Positions 1-11,380 of a stretch of 64,000 nucleotides of DNA are shown here, piece by piece (the first letter of the stretch is position 1; each line of letters opens with the position of its first letter). A program made the position numbers and the translations under genes. The stretch is from positions 111,396,517 through 111,460,516 of the forward strand of contig NC_035435.2 in assembly GCF_002127325.2 (NCBI RefSeq). Reading direction: 5' to 3'. The notes under the pieces were generated by a model. That model ran no database searches. It had not been told where the DNA came from and worked only from the letters and a program-made list of their open reading frames with translations. This DNA is from Helianthus annuus. Lineage: Eukaryota > Streptophyta > Magnoliopsida > Asterales > Asteraceae.

Positions 1-3000
1 CAGATGAGGTGGGGCCCAGGGAAGGACTAATAAACGACCATAGACCTGTGTAAGCCTCTTCAAGCCTGTTTTCAGCTCGCAACAAGAGAATGCTTTCGTA
101 TTGCACACGTGGGAAGACTAATTTATGAAAGCTTTCTTCGGAAGACCCTAAATGACACTTGCTCAAATAGTTATTGAGATGATTTGCCAACATTAAGTTC
201 TTTTGTTTTCGAGCTAATTTCAGTAAACTCAGACTGAGTGATATAGTCACCGGAGAGGTAGGATGAATGGTTCGATAAACGCGAAGAACTTTCATCCATG
301 GCTTACAATCTTGATGAACATGATGGCTCGGGAACCGCAATTCTTGAACGTACGAGCTTAACAACAATGGAAGTTTTACTTTTACATCGTGGGTACCTGA
401 AATCTTGCAACTTTCTTCAAATGCAGATATGCAATGCAACTGGTTAACGTGTTCTGCTGCTTCTGTCAACCCGTCAAGTGGCAAAATCGTAATTGTCTCG
501 TTTAACATCAACTTCGCCTTTTGTAGTTCATGTTGCACCTTTTCCACCTTCCCTTCGATATTAAAAAGCATTGCTTGTAAAAGCATCTGCTCACTTCTTT
601 GCAAAGCTACTTTGGGATCTAACGCAAGTTCATTGCTACTTTTAGGTGTCAAATCGAGACAAGCCCATGCTGACGTGTAATCACCGTCGTCAAAATGAGC
701 TAAAGCGTGAATCACGTTTAATTCATTTCCCGCCATTGTTAAAGCACCAGCGTAACTTTTACCAGCATGCTTAGCACGAAGCAGTTGCAACTCTGATAGC
801 CAAGATTCAAGAGATTTCCAATCGGAAACCGCACTGTAACTTTCGATTATACGATCTATAGCAAACTGTACGCCTTCAGATCCCATAGAACCAAGTGATT
901 CTTCGGTTTGTAATAAATGCGTGAAATGAGCAGCAGCCTTTTCGTACTGACCTTGTGCTTGATAAACAAGCCCGTTAATCCAAGACAAAGGTCCAAATCT
1001 ATCATCATTATTCGTACTTTGGTTTTCTTCCACGAATAAAGGAAAAAACGCACCCGATACCCATTTTTGAAACCCGACTAAAGCCTCGGGCTCATGATTC
1101 TTACACAAAGACAATGTCATATGCCGTAGGACTCGTAAAATATCTCCAGAAAACCGAGATTTCATGTTATGAAGGTTTTCTATGACTTGGGTTCTCGATT
1201 TTTCCATCATAGATGAAGCCACTAAACTTTTAAGTTCTTGCAAACGCAAACTACAATAATGAATTGTAGCATCGTGACATTGTAACGCCCTTCCTGCGTT
1301 CATCATTGGCTCACATATTCGAGAAAACCATTCTTCACAAACTTTTTTATTTGCTCTGAAAAAAACCAAACTCTGACGCGATGGAGATGGTAAAACAGTT
1401 GATCCATCGTAAGCATTGTACACGTTTTTCTTCAGTGACTCAACAAAATCAAGCAATAATCTCAACGGTAACAAATGTGTGTAAGACGAATTACCTAAAA
1501 TATTTAAGTTCGCATCACTTTGGTCAGAATTAACCTGTAACACATTTGCGACATCCAAAAGCATTCGCTCCAAAGCAGCAAAAGTTTGTGAGGGCCCACC
1601 AAGATTGGTCCGAAGACGCGTAGTAATACAGTATCTAGCCGCTTCATGTATGGCCCACCACGCTCCAGCAAGAAGATTTACAGAACATATTCTTTCAAGA
1701 AGATTTTCGTCAACATTCATGTCCAACCATAAACTTGTTGCATGCAAGTTTATCGTGTCTTCCTGTTGGGCCAACGTGAGATCCTTCGCATTTTTACATG
1801 TATGAACAAGCCGTTGAATCCAAGAAGAAAGTGGCACCTTCCATCTTTGTGAAATGTAACTTAGAATTGAAACTAACTGCTTTGAGTGAAGCTGCTGTGG
1901 CAGTTGCTTTAGGGCAAAAACTTTCTTCCACTGCGTGATTGGCCTATACTCGGTAACTGTAACTGATCGATTGTAATGCATGCCACATGTAAGTATTGTG
2001 ATAGGTAATGCATGAGAAAGCAATTTCAGATATAATTCTTTGATATCGTCATCTGGATCACCAAGCTTTTCAAGAATAACTTCGGTTACAGAATACAACT
2101 GCGACGCGTGTATAAGTTTCGTGTGCAGGAACATTTCCAATACCGACGCAACCTGACACCTCACCTTTGACTCCCGGTCAGATGCAGCATCAAGAACAAT
2201 GAAAACTATCTCACTAAAAAACTCATAATAGCCATCGTCTTGAATTTCTTGATCCTTTGAATTGTCATACGTATGCTTAACTGTCTCACAATACGTATGT
2301 ATCCATTGTAACGCTTCTAGTTTAACTGCCAAAGGAGAGGAAATATGAAGAGCTTGTGTGAGTAGCACAGTGTACTTCCTGAGATCACCAACTGTAATGT
2401 TTTCATTTTCGTTTTTGTTTTTCCGAATTGAGAACTTGCTAAGAAATTCGACTGTACTCAGCCTATTCAACATCTTGAAAATACTTACTTGCAACTCCAC
2501 GTATGCCTGAATAGGTGGTTCGAAAGGATTCAGATTCTGAATAAGATGATATTTCATTTTCTCTGATCTAGTAACATATAACGAGTCGATTTCCGCTTTG
2601 CCAATTAAAGTGTTACCGCCACCTAAAGAAACACAGCTCAGGAGAACTTTCATATCAAACTTAAAGAGCGCAAACAGCTCGGTTTTCGAAATTACGTTAG
2701 GGGCAAACTGATTTACATTTCCAAGCATGCTCTTTAATATGTTTAGTTCTTCAAGTAATGAAGCTATCGCAGATTCGACAACGTCATTGTTTCCATGCTG
2801 AAGTAAAAAGACGTAAGTTGCAGCAGAACTTGCAGTCACCAGGTGATTCGGATGCAAACGAAGCTGGGATACAGGTGAATCAAACTGTAATAGTTTATGT
2901 ACAGATGAAGATAGAAGACCAAGCTTCTGAAGTGATAATAACTGAAGATTGGTTTTGAGAACTCCATGAACCTGAAAAGACGTAAGTTTCTCAGTGTTTG

Positions 3001-3881
3001 AGCTGCGAACACTTGTAGCGGCTTTCTTCATATCCAAGCTTTGAAACAGGATATCAACGGCAAAACTGTAAAAAGGCGAAAACCGCTCGCTCAAAATTTC
3101 AGCTAAGAGAGTCAAACATTTCCAGGAATCGACAATCCATTTTGACCAACCGTATTTCTTTCCGACCATTGACAAACATCCCAATAATTGAGGAAGCATT
3201 TTCGTAAGAGGGTCTTTAATTTCTTCGAGTAAGTTTATCTCTAGCAACCCAGAAGCTGTAGACTGCAAAACCGTAGAAAAACAAGATAATAATACAAGCA
3301 ATCTTTGACGCTGTTGTGGGGTCCCCAGGCTTCCATCCTGAAGCAGTACATCCATGTCACCCAAAAACTTCGAAAGCAACCCTAACGAGAACTGTAAACT
3401 ATTAACCCAGTGTTTCTGAAATTGCAAAAAACTATTCATAATAACACTCCTATCGGCTTCAGCAAGATCGGGTATCATTGCCCACCCGAGAAGCAAATCA
3501 ACTACGTCAACATAATGGGCCTGGAAGCAGGCAAAGAACTTTAACGAAATTAAAGTCAAAATGGTCAAAATCCGGTGTAGTAAGCTTAACGAGGTTCTCT
3601 CGTCTTCTAGAAGCTCTTGACATGCTTTAAGAATGGGTAATGCGTATCTCTCGGTAGCTGCGATATCTCCGACACTGAGAAACTCGTGGAGAGCTTCTGC
3701 TGCAAATTCTACGGTCCCGTTACCGGCATTTACGTTGCTAAACAATGGCAATGCCCAACTAATAAATCTATCGACCAAATTTCCAAGTATAACATGGTTC
3801 TGCCTTCCGTTAGGGAGTGAACATAAGACGGCACACAAGGCACCGTAGGCTGTGGCGGCAGCTTGGCGTACTGAATATGAT
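1..3881 (-). CDS. SMG1: SMG1 kinase, exon 2 (partial, continues beyond left edge)
   Basis: SMG1 is the PIKK-family kinase that phosphorylates UPF1 in nonsense-mediated mRNA decay. I translated several stretches of the minus strand: the start (SYSVRQAAATAYGALCAVL), 3120-3360, and the last bases, which still read through (LRAENRLEEAYTGLWSF). No stop was seen, so this single exon covers about 1,290 residues. The content is helical-repeat-like, with no kinase motifs; the kinase domain must lie off the left edge. A segment FFRANKKVCEEWFSRI near 1330-1380 resembles the conserved SMG1 segment that in animals reads like TNRKTCEDWLTRI. The acceptor is ATGCAG at 3886-3881, and joining to exon 1 gives an uninterrupted D-K-S-Y-S. 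Family assignment is from remembered plant SMG1 sequences. SMG1 is known to be missing from Arabidopsis thaliana but present in most plants. Confidence 0.85.
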
Positions 3882-5619
3882 CTGCATAAAGTAAGCAGAA
3901 TAACTATAATAATCATAAAAAAATATTTATTGTGCATGATTATGCTCCATCTTAAGAAAGAATGTTGGAACTTGATAGAAATACGCATGATTTTGGTTTG
4001 CTATTTATGCATGATTCTATATTGTTTCCTATTCTTCCATGATGTATATCATATATAATTAGGTTTCCCCTTCAGTGATGTATAAGATTACAACCCTAAC
4101 TATTTAAGCTTCATTTAAAGTTGAGTCCTCGTTGCTCTTCCTTGAAATTCCCACGCATATATGATCCGATGTTCCCCAACATTACGAAATTTACAACTTT
4201 ATAAGACAATTTGCCCTTAGAACAAAAAAGGAGGCTCTAACGAGTTCTCGTGGTTAACAAAAAAAGGTGGCTCCAGAAAACAAGTCCTGTCAGATACCTA
4301 ATACCTTAATCAGAATAGTTAGGTCCATCAAAAATCTAGAAATCACCTGTTTGGAGTAAAGGTTTAGCTTGGCAATATGGCATAGGTGAACAAGAGAATG
4401 TAAATACCCAAAAAACAAGAGAAATGCCAAAAAACTGAAAGATACTGTGATGGATAAGTGTAATCTGCTGATGCCAGCGTGTTAAATGGAAGATCCTAAT
4501 GTGTTGCGTGGCAACTATATCACATATTTATGTTTGTTTTATGTATACATTCTACTATGTATGTATGTATGTATGTATGCATGTATGTGCGTTAAGTGGT
4601 AGCACGGTATGCTGGTGTGGTTTACATAAGTGATATATAAATGTGCCAACTGTCTAACACGTGTTCAAATTACTTAACTAGAGATCACAGGCTCAATACT
4701 AAACAATTACGTAGATAGATAGGCAAACCCACGGGTACTTTTCTCTGCTCACTTACAAAACTGTGCACCTTACAGACTTCAACTCCAACTTTCCACTCTT
4801 AACACATCCATCACTAAATGAAGTTCAAAGCAAAACATTTACAGAAAAAATCATTCTCTATTTCACTATAATTCAAACCAACAAAAAAACAAGAAAAAAA
4901 ATTCGTTTAACCTACTAACTAAACGGTTTCAGAGAACAAAATATTTAATTATAGTAAGTTATCCCTGGTTTTGTTCGTTAAGTCACCATAACCAACATTA
5001 TGGTAATCCTCTACTACAATCACGATTTCGTTACAACATTAAGCCAATCACTAACACCTACTTCACATATCACAGTAACAAGCACAACTTATGAATATAG
5101 TAGTAGGGCCACTGTAGGCAGTAAATATTGAGATATCTCACACCATGCAATTAGGTTTTATCGAGATTTGTGGAGGCTTCGGCCCAGAGGCACGCAGCCC
5201 TAATACTCCCAAATCGTTTAATTACCAAGTTACCTAAACTAATGTTTCTTGTTCCCAAAGTCGTAAACCCTAATCTACGGCCATTGTAATTTCTAGAGCA
5301 CCTATATAAAAAAAATACTAGTTGCAGCCCGCAGGTCACACCGATGATCGAACCTAGTAAATTCTCGTGTTCCGTTTTCTTTCATTTATCGTTCGTGCGT
5401 GTGTGTGTGTGTGTTGCGTCAGTTCCGGTCTAACATATTTAACAACATACATCACATATAGTTTTTCACACCAACAACAACCATTATTCAACCACTAATA
5501 ACTGGCTAAAACCACACCTTACTCACTAATAAGTAAAAACCTAAATCATCTAATCAATTTCAGCACATAGAAATCAAATCAGCTATAATAAACATATTCA
5601 ACAGTAAGAAAACAGTTAC
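3882..5619 (-). other. SMG1 intron 1
   Basis: This 1.74-kb AT-rich intron separates exon 1 (donor CAA|GTAACT) from exon 2 (acceptor TATGCAG|ATCA). The two splice sites restore the reading frame exactly. It contains an ATGT microsatellite and a short GT run near 5396-5414; I see no other coding material. A long first intron behind a short first exon is common in plant housekeeping genes. Confidence 0.8.
4556..4588. repeat. ATGT microsatellite
   Basis: About seven imperfect ATGT units lie inside SMG1 intron 1. It is a simple sequence repeat with no sign of function. Confidence 0.85.
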
Positions 5620-5885
5620 TTGTCCGCAACGAGTTGCGAGAACCCCTGGGCGAGAAACGAAGCGGAGTGAGCGACGAGAAGCGAGTTGTGAGGGTAAACA
5701 ATGGCGCGGTGAAGCGAATTAATGGCGGTTAATCGAGAAGTGTCGTCGTCTAGGGTTTCAGATGGATTGTTAGGTTTTGATGATGAAGAAGATGAAGATG
5801 AAGAAGTTTCTTTGTCTTTTGGTAAGGCGACGGAGAGTAGAGCAGCTAGTTGTTGTTGTTGATGATGAAGACCTTGCATATTCAT
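5620..5885 (-). CDS. SMG1: SMG1 kinase, exon 1 (N-terminus)
   Basis: This exon encodes the first 88 residues, beginning MNMQGLHHQQQQLAALLSVA and followed by a serine run and LTAINSLHRAIVYPHNSLL. Two ATGs are close together (5885 and 5879); the second gives the MQGLHHQQQ start I associate with plant SMG1, so either could be used. The exon ends at CAA before GTAACT. The glutamine and serine runs are low-complexity and may vary between alleles. Together with exon 2 the window holds roughly 1,380 residues, about the first third of a plant SMG1. Confidence 0.85.
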
Positions 5886-6586
5886 GGCTGCTGCCTTTCA
5901 ATTTGCATCTCCTGTGTTGGTTTCTATGGTTTGTGTGTGTGAATTTTTGGCGAGTGTGTGTGATGATGGTGATGATGAAACGATGAAGAAGAGCAGGGTG
6001 AATAAGTTTCGGAGATTGTGATAATCGGCCCTTATGTTTTTGGTTTTTGCAAATATCTCTCGTAAACTTATAATATGTTAACACCCAACAAAATCAAATT
6101 ATTTACGGGTACTGTATGAAGAAACACCATGTCTAAATCTGATGGATTTATCATTAAGGGAATGGTCTCAGTCAAACAAAGGTGAATTCTTGGTCTTTCC
6201 TCGATGATGAACTGATGCGATCTGTAAAACAAAACACAGTGAGACTCGTTACAAGGAGGAGAGGTTGGGGGTTCTCCTTGTAACCATCCTCCGGCATGAG
6301 AATAAGTATCGTTTAAGAAGAGTAAACGAGTGTGTGTGTGTGTGTTAAGAGTGAGAAAGTGAGAGAGACGATCCTTAAACCTACGGTTGAAGGCTGCTAT
6401 TTATACCCGAAGAGTGTGGAGAATGAGGTGGGTTGATGGGCCTTGGGCCGGACATCGCCAACAAAGAATATCATGTTTATCTCCTCTGACATGACCGTTA
6501 GTGCTTGCAAAGGGTAGAGACGTTGGCGCACGATAATTGGAGCCACGTGGCCTAGCGGTTGTCCTTGTTGTCGAGTATGTCACCAG
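5886..6586 (-). promoter_or_regulatory. SMG1 upstream region and 5' UTR
   Basis: This is non-coding sequence upstream of SMG1. The first ~200 bp should hold the 5' UTR and core promoter, but I cannot point to a convincing TATA box. From about 6180 to 6586, continuing after the hAT element to about 7880, the text has a pyrimidine/GT-rich, LTR-like look, with CTATTTATACCC near 6398-6409. It may be an old solo LTR split by the hAT insertion; its ends are not identifiable. Confidence 0.4.
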
Positions 6587-7660
6587 TAGGGCTGGCAGTT
6601 TTAGACACGTACACGAATCTACACGAAGTTAACAGGTATCGTGTATGGCTTTAACAGGTAACAGGTACTAAACAGGTAGACACGAAAATACTTGTTAATT
6701 TTCGTGTCTAAAAAGGTAAAATACTTGTTTACCTGTTTAGTACCTGTTAATACATGTTAACAATTTTAATATAATTTAGTGGGACCATGTGATTTGAAAA
6801 CCTGATCTTATCACTTATCTCTCTAGTTTCTCTAACCCTTCCGGCTCGTTCCCATTCCAATGGACATATTAAAAAACACTTAATTCTTCCCTTCTCCAGC
6901 CCTACTCCCAGCGACACCACCCTAACCACCAGCCGTCGAGAAGAAAGACCCATGTGAACTTTGAATTGAAGATTTGAGAAGAAAGACCCATGTGAACTTG
7001 CATTTATGCATTATGTAAGCCTATTGTGAACTTTTGGTAACTTTTGATTCACTAAACAAGTTCCTAGATATGTAATTATTGAAACATTCATAAACAGGTA
7101 TTAATAAGTAGGGTGGGGTTCGGCTACAAAGTCTATTTTTCCTACAAAGTGTACAAAGTCATAAAATATCACAATTTCAGCCATAAAACCCACTAAAAAC
7201 CCACAAATAACATGATGAAGATCACTAAAACACAATATCAAAACCCTAATAGTCCTTAAAAACTCCAAAAACACCATCGTACAACTATAAATATAAAACA
7301 CAACATGATAATCAACATAAAACACACTAATGTTAGTCATTCGATAATCAAAGCCTTATTATCCAAAACACAATACAAAACCCACAAATATGGTGTTTTA
7401 GTAATCATCACTATGTTATTTGTGGGTTTTAAGTGTGTTTTATGGTTGACATTATAGTGTTTTATGACTTTGTACACTTTGTAGGAAAAATGGACTTTGT
7501 AGCCATCTCTTACCCTACCCTAACAAGTAATTATCGTGTATATCTGTTAAAAAATATTCCGTGTTCGTGTATGGAAAACTGGACACGAAACCTTATCGTG
7601 TCGTGTTCGTGTACGGGATTTCGTGTATTGTGTGGATGTATACACAATATGCCAGCCCTA
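6587..7660. mobile_element. Non-autonomous hAT-type transposon
   Basis: The element is bounded by inverted termini TAGGGCTGGCA and TGCCAGCCCTA. An 8-bp target-site duplication, GTCACCAG at 6579-6586 and GTCACCAA at 7661-7668 (one mismatch), is diagnostic of the hAT superfamily. Subterminal copies of CGTGT/ACACG words and AACAGGTA repeats are present near both ends, as expected for transposase binding sites. No transposase ORF is present. A second element (7111-7520) is nested inside. Confidence 0.85.
7111..7520. mobile_element. Mutator-type MITE nested in the hAT element
   Basis: Long inverted termini share GGCTACAAAGTC, ATTTTTCCTACAAAGTG and TACAAAGTCATAAAA. The arms extend for about 130 bp and include matching blocks around CCCACAAATA. 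Flanks read TAATAAGTA (7102-7110) and TAACAAGTA (7521-7529), a 9-bp duplication with one mismatch, which fits Mutator-like elements. There is no coding capacity. The whole unit could fold as one hairpin. Confidence 0.75.
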
Positions 7661-8186
7661 GTCACCAACTGTGAGTGGATATCATGGAGCAGTGAACGAC
7701 GCAACCTGATTGGTTCCACGTCACTGTCCTTTTGTACTTGTTGTCTTCTACACCATTGGCCATCGTGAGAGTTGTCTGGTCAGGGCCTGGCGTACGCTGA
7801 TTGGCCACGAATCCTGTCATCCGTACTGTTGTACTTGCCTTAGTTGTCATTGAGATGTTGTTCTTAGCCTGCACACATGCTCTTGTTAAGACTAAGTTTA
7901 ATTTTGTTAAGTTGGAACAAAACTAAATTTAAACTAGAACACCAATAATTGAAAGGTTACAAAGTGAGGTTCATGGAGTGAATTGGGACATGTTCATCAA
8001 CTACGTGGCCAAAAAATTAAGAGAAACATATAAGATTTAAAGGCTTTTATTAAACTGAAAGAACAAATACTTTTGACCCATTAAATTTTATACAACACCA
8101 AACATTATAAAATATGTTTTAGGTAAATAAAACCAATGAATTAACACTTTTTTTTTATTATTTACCAATTTGTGACGACGACTTTA
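7661..8186. other. Intergenic, no gene seen
   Basis: This is AT-rich, non-coding sequence. Its first 200 bp continue the LTR-like text interrupted by the hAT element. No supported ORF, RNA gene or repeat boundary was found. Confidence 0.5.
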
Positions 8187-8404
8187 GGGTCTGTTTGGTA
8201 TGAGGTAATGGAATAGATGAGAGAATAGAATGGACGAGGTAATGGAATGGACAACGGAATGAAATGGATCATTCCATTCCATTGTGATGTTTGGTTACTC
8301 ATATGTGAATAGAATGAATCATTACTTTGTACAATTTGATAAACAAAAAAAGATGATGTAACGAAACACAACTGTATTAAAAACGACAAAAATATAATTG
8401 CCTC

Positions 8405-8437
<33 letters not shown>

Positions 8438-8854
8438 TAATAGATTTTTGATATATATTAATATTTTTTTTATCTCAAAATTCTATTATTTCATTCCAAT
8501 CATCAGGGCAAATTACATAAGGATAGCAGGTAGACGAGCAACAAACTGCGCCGCCATCCCTTTATTAGTATGAATATTAATAAATATAAATATAAATATA
8601 AATATAAATATAAATACAAATAAAAGTATAACAATAATAATAATAATAACAACAACATATTTCTTTCCATTACTTGAAGGAATGGAAAAAAAACACCTAC
8701 ATAGCAAGGAATGAAAATTATTATATTTGGAAGGAGTTACATTCCTTTGGAATGCTCCATTCCATTACCACATGATAACCAAACATTTTTCTTTTCATTC
8801 CATCAGAATGATCCATTCCATTCCACCTTCCATTCCTTCATACCAAACGCTACC
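8187..8854. mobile_element. PIF/Harbinger-type MITE
   Basis: The left end GGGTCTGTTTGGTATGAGG and the right end (reverse complement GGTAGCGTTTGGTATGAAGG) are inverted copies, and both continue into GGAATGGAA words. Flanking TTA at 8184-8186 and 8855-8857 is the 3-bp duplication typical of PIF/Harbinger (Tourist-like) elements. The interior holds AAT and TAAATA microsatellites and repeated ATTCCATTCC-type words. There is no transposase. Confidence 0.8.
8404..8440. repeat. AAT microsatellite
   Basis: About twelve AAT units lie inside the Harbinger-type MITE. A second simple run of TAAATA units occurs at about 8572-8620. Confidence 0.85.
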
Positions 8855-9505
8855 TTATAGTATCACTTGAAGAAAGTGATAATGAAAAATATATCAAACA
8901 ATTTTATCATTCAAATTTAAAGGAATATACGTATATAAATCAAAACATGATTATTTAACTATATATAGAGTATGAATCCTAAGAGAAATCCACCCTATTT
9001 GATAAACTTAAAAAACATTCTGGACCACAGATTTTCCTAAGTTTTTCATAATATACACATATGTATTAGTTTAGAATTGACTATATACATATATGTATAT
9101 TGTCAAATATTGAATTATACACATATGTATACCGTCAATTTTAAAATATACATATGTGTGTATTACGAAAAGTTAAGAAAAATGTGTGATTCAGAATGTT
9201 TCTCAAGTTTCTCAATTAGCGATATGAGTCTCACACAATCCTAATCCATCAAACTTATATGATGGCTATATACAAAGAACATATATAAAAAGAATGATTG
9301 TTATTCAAAAGTTTATAAAATACCTATAATTAAACTTTTATATAGGTCATGTGTTATGGATCCACGCTCCATACCATTCCACGCTCCATACCATGTCACA
9401 TTCACTTTCACAATAACGTCCCTTTCTTTCATGAGACGGGTGTGGGCACAAAGTTTGAATTCCTAAATTCTTTTGGTCAAATAAGATAATAACAAATGTC
9501 CATTA
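8855..9505. other. Intergenic, no gene seen
   Basis: This is AT-rich sequence with repeated ATACACATATG-type words around 9050-9160, some in inverted orientation, that could form a weak hairpin. No coding evidence was found. Confidence 0.45.
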
Positions 9506-9670
9506 CAGTGGCGGATCTAGAAAAACCTAAAGGGGCAACGTTTCTATAAAAGGGGCAGCGAAATTGAAAAAACATCAAATTTTTCCAAAATTTACACTAA
9601 TTTTACGCTACCATCGGAGCGTCAAGAGGCAACGGGGGTTGCCCCTTGTTCTATGCTAGGTCCGCCCCTG
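9506..9670. mobile_element. Short TIR element (CAGTGGCGGA family)
   Basis: The termini CAGTGGCGGATCTAG and CTAGGTCCGCCCCTG are inverted with two mismatches. CATTA occurs immediately on both sides (9501-9505 and 9671-9675). The element is 165 bp, non-coding and contains GGGGCAACG/GGGGCAGCG words. It resembles the element at 14853-15055, which has an 8-bp duplication, so hAT is the likely superfamily, although only 5 bp match here. Confidence 0.65.
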
Positions 9671-9758
9671 CATTACACACCTTTAATCTCGAATATCTTT
9701 TCCAATGTGATGTCTACGTGACTTCACTTTTTTTTCACGTTTACTAATCATTACGAAT

Positions 9759-9804
9759 GACCTTAAAACCAGGTTAAGCCACTTACCCAAATCTCCAACA
9801 ATTG
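9759..9804. repeat. Inverted repeat arm, left of DPH3
   Basis: The reverse complement of this segment matches 12141-12184 over about 40 bp with one or two differences (core TTGGAGATTTGGGTAAGT). The two arms bracket the DPH3 gene. They may be two LTR-like remnants in opposite orientation rather than one element. Confidence 0.6.
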
Positions 9805-9937
9805 AATAAAACTTTGGAGGATATTCAATAAAAAACTTGAAAGTCCAGGGTCTAGTATGCAACATCCAAAATTCAACATTTCACCCTTGATAAAGCAAAA
9901 AGTCCGTCCGTATCTTTCACATATTGAAGGTCCCTGC

Positions 9938-9946
9938 AAACCCTAG
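9938..9946 (+). promoter_or_regulatory. telo-box-like motif upstream of DPH3
   Basis: AAACCCTAG lies 43 bp before the DPH3 start codon. Telo boxes (AAACCCTA) are known in promoters of plant translation-related genes, which suits a gene modifying elongation factor 2. A regulatory role here is inferred from position and sequence alone. Confidence 0.5.
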
Positions 9947-9988
9947 CCTCACAACCGACATCTATCAAATCTTGGAACGAACGAAACG

Positions 9989-10237
9989 ATGTCGTACGAC
10001 GACGTGGAGATCGAAGACATGGAGTGGAACGAGGAGCTGAAGGCGTACACATACCCCTGCCCTTGTGGAGACCTGTTTCAGATCACAAAAGATGAGTTGA
10101 AGATCGGTGAAGAGATCGCTCGGTGCCCTAGCTGCTCTCTATACATCACCGTTATATACAATATGGAAGATTTTATTGATCAGAAATCGAAGACGAAAGT
10201 CGAACCGGCTAAGCAACAGCCTGTAGCGGTTGCTTGA
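9989..10237 (+). CDS. DPH3: DPH3 / CSL-type zinc finger protein
   Basis: This intronless 82-residue protein starts MSYDDVEIEDMEWNEELKAY. It carries the four-cysteine CSL zinc site: CPCG at about residues 24-27 and CPSC at about 46-49, with GEEIARCPSCSL between. DPH3 (yeast Kti11) is the small iron/zinc electron-donor protein needed with DPH1/DPH2 for the first step of diphthamide synthesis on elongation factor 2; in yeast it also supports Elongator tRNA modification. It acts in the cytosol. Length and motif order match the family, whose members are about 80-90 residues. A short lysine-containing tail (DQKSKTKVEPAKQQPVAVA) follows the domain. The upstream region has a telo-box, and a poly(A) signal lies 144 bp after the stop. 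The gene looks intact and expressed-type. Confidence 0.95.
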   Translation: MSYDDVEIEDMEWNEELKAYTYPCPCGDLFQITKDELKIGEEIARCPSCSLYITVIYNMEDFIDQKSKTKVEPAKQQPVAVA

Positions 10238-10380
10238 ATCAGATTCAGGTGGCTAAGTTTTGTATTATTGATTACAGCTGTTAAACAGAGTTTGATTAAA
10301 TTGGATTGGATTTGGGAGTTTTTAATTTAATTGTACGAGTCTGTGTGTCTGGCTGGCTGGCTTGTGCGAATTTGATTTTG

Positions 10381-10386
10381 AATAAA
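10381..10386 (+). terminator. Poly(A) signal of DPH3
   Basis: AATAAA lies 144 bp after the DPH3 stop codon in an AT-rich 3' region. The position is typical for a plant near-upstream poly(A) element. Confidence 0.5.
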
Positions 10387-10484
10387 CCCTAAACCTCTGG
10401 TAGATTTTAGAACTACTTATTTATGATGAAATCAATATGTTGTTCTGTTTTTATGTTTCTATATGTTGTCAAGATTTATTTACA

Positions 10485-11118
10485 AGACTGGAGGGTATGG
10501 GGAGGGTCATCCTATGAGGAATGAGGATGGGCCGTTATGACACCACATCACGATCGGGATGACTCTCCTAGCATTTTTGAAGGGGGATGAGCGTACCCCA
10601 CACAATTATTTTATAATTTTTTAACCTTTTTTTATTAACTTCATAAAAACTTCTTAAAAATTAAATAAAATTAAAACATAAAAAATTACATTTCCAAAAA
10701 ATTAAAATTACTAATCCTAGAAATGGAAAACATAAAAGTGAAAAAAGAAAATAACAACACGACTAAAAAAATACGAAACAACCTACGACGTCCATTTTTT
10801 CTTAACTTCCTCTTTCATCCTCCGGTAAAAAGATGAAGTTTTTATTTATTTATTTTTTTTTTATAAAAATGGATGAGAGAAGGGAGAAGTTGAAGATTTT
10901 GGATATAAAAATGGATTGAGGTGGGGTATTTATTTAAATTGAAAAAACCTTTTTTCTTTTAATAATGTAGCCGTTTGTAACGGCTATAATTTTGAAAATG
11001 GGCTCGTCAAGCACGTCGTTGGGGAGATGGAGAAGCCGGGACGCGCCTATGGGGGCGGTGTGGGGGTGCGGCGCCGGGCCTCGCCGGGCCTTTGGCCGGC
11101 CCCCATACTCTCCGGTCT
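10485..11118. mobile_element. Non-autonomous TIR element, unclassified
   Basis: The left end AGACTGGAGGGTATGGGG and the right end CCCCATACTCTCCGGTCT are inverted copies with two mismatches. The interior is non-coding: an AT-rich middle and a very GC-rich right part (11030-11100, repeated CGCCGGGCC-type text). No clear target-site duplication was found, so the superfamily is open. It sits just downstream of DPH3. Confidence 0.6.
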
Positions 11119-11179
11119 AAGAAGATGCACCTTTATTTCATGATGTACCAGCTAACGTGCAGTAGGTTATAAAGTTGTA

Positions 11180-11380
11180 TCTGTATTAAAAGTTTGGAAA
11201 ATAGTAAATGCTTAGAGAGTATTAAAGCTTATGATATTTTGAGTGAAAGTGATGGTTATTTATACTAGATGAGTGCATCTCATATCAAGTTGATTATTGG
11301 AATAAAATCTCAAAACAAACATACGGCAACTGGGTACATTGTGGTTAACAAAGATATTCTATAAACAGCCAAAGAGAAGC
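11180..11380 (-). repeat. Duplicate of the EG45-gene promoter, gene body missing
   Basis: Shared text includes GATATTTTGAGTGAAAG, GGTTATTTATACTA, GGAATAAAATC and ACAAAGATATTCT, in the same order and orientation as 13910-14055 upstream of the intact EG45 gene. The copy stops at about 11180, where exon 1 should follow, next to the TIR element ending at 11118. It is therefore a promoter remnant of a lost tandem copy. Confidence 0.7.

Noticed and set aside
5777..6084. Lysine/methionine-rich and histidine/threonine-rich ORFs around the SMG1 start
   Set aside because: They are antisense or frame-shifted readings of the serine-run exon and 5' UTR.
7101..7768. Open frames within the hAT/MITE region on both strands
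   Set aside because: They are readings of the inverted repeat arms; the two strands give the same peptide words because of the palindrome.
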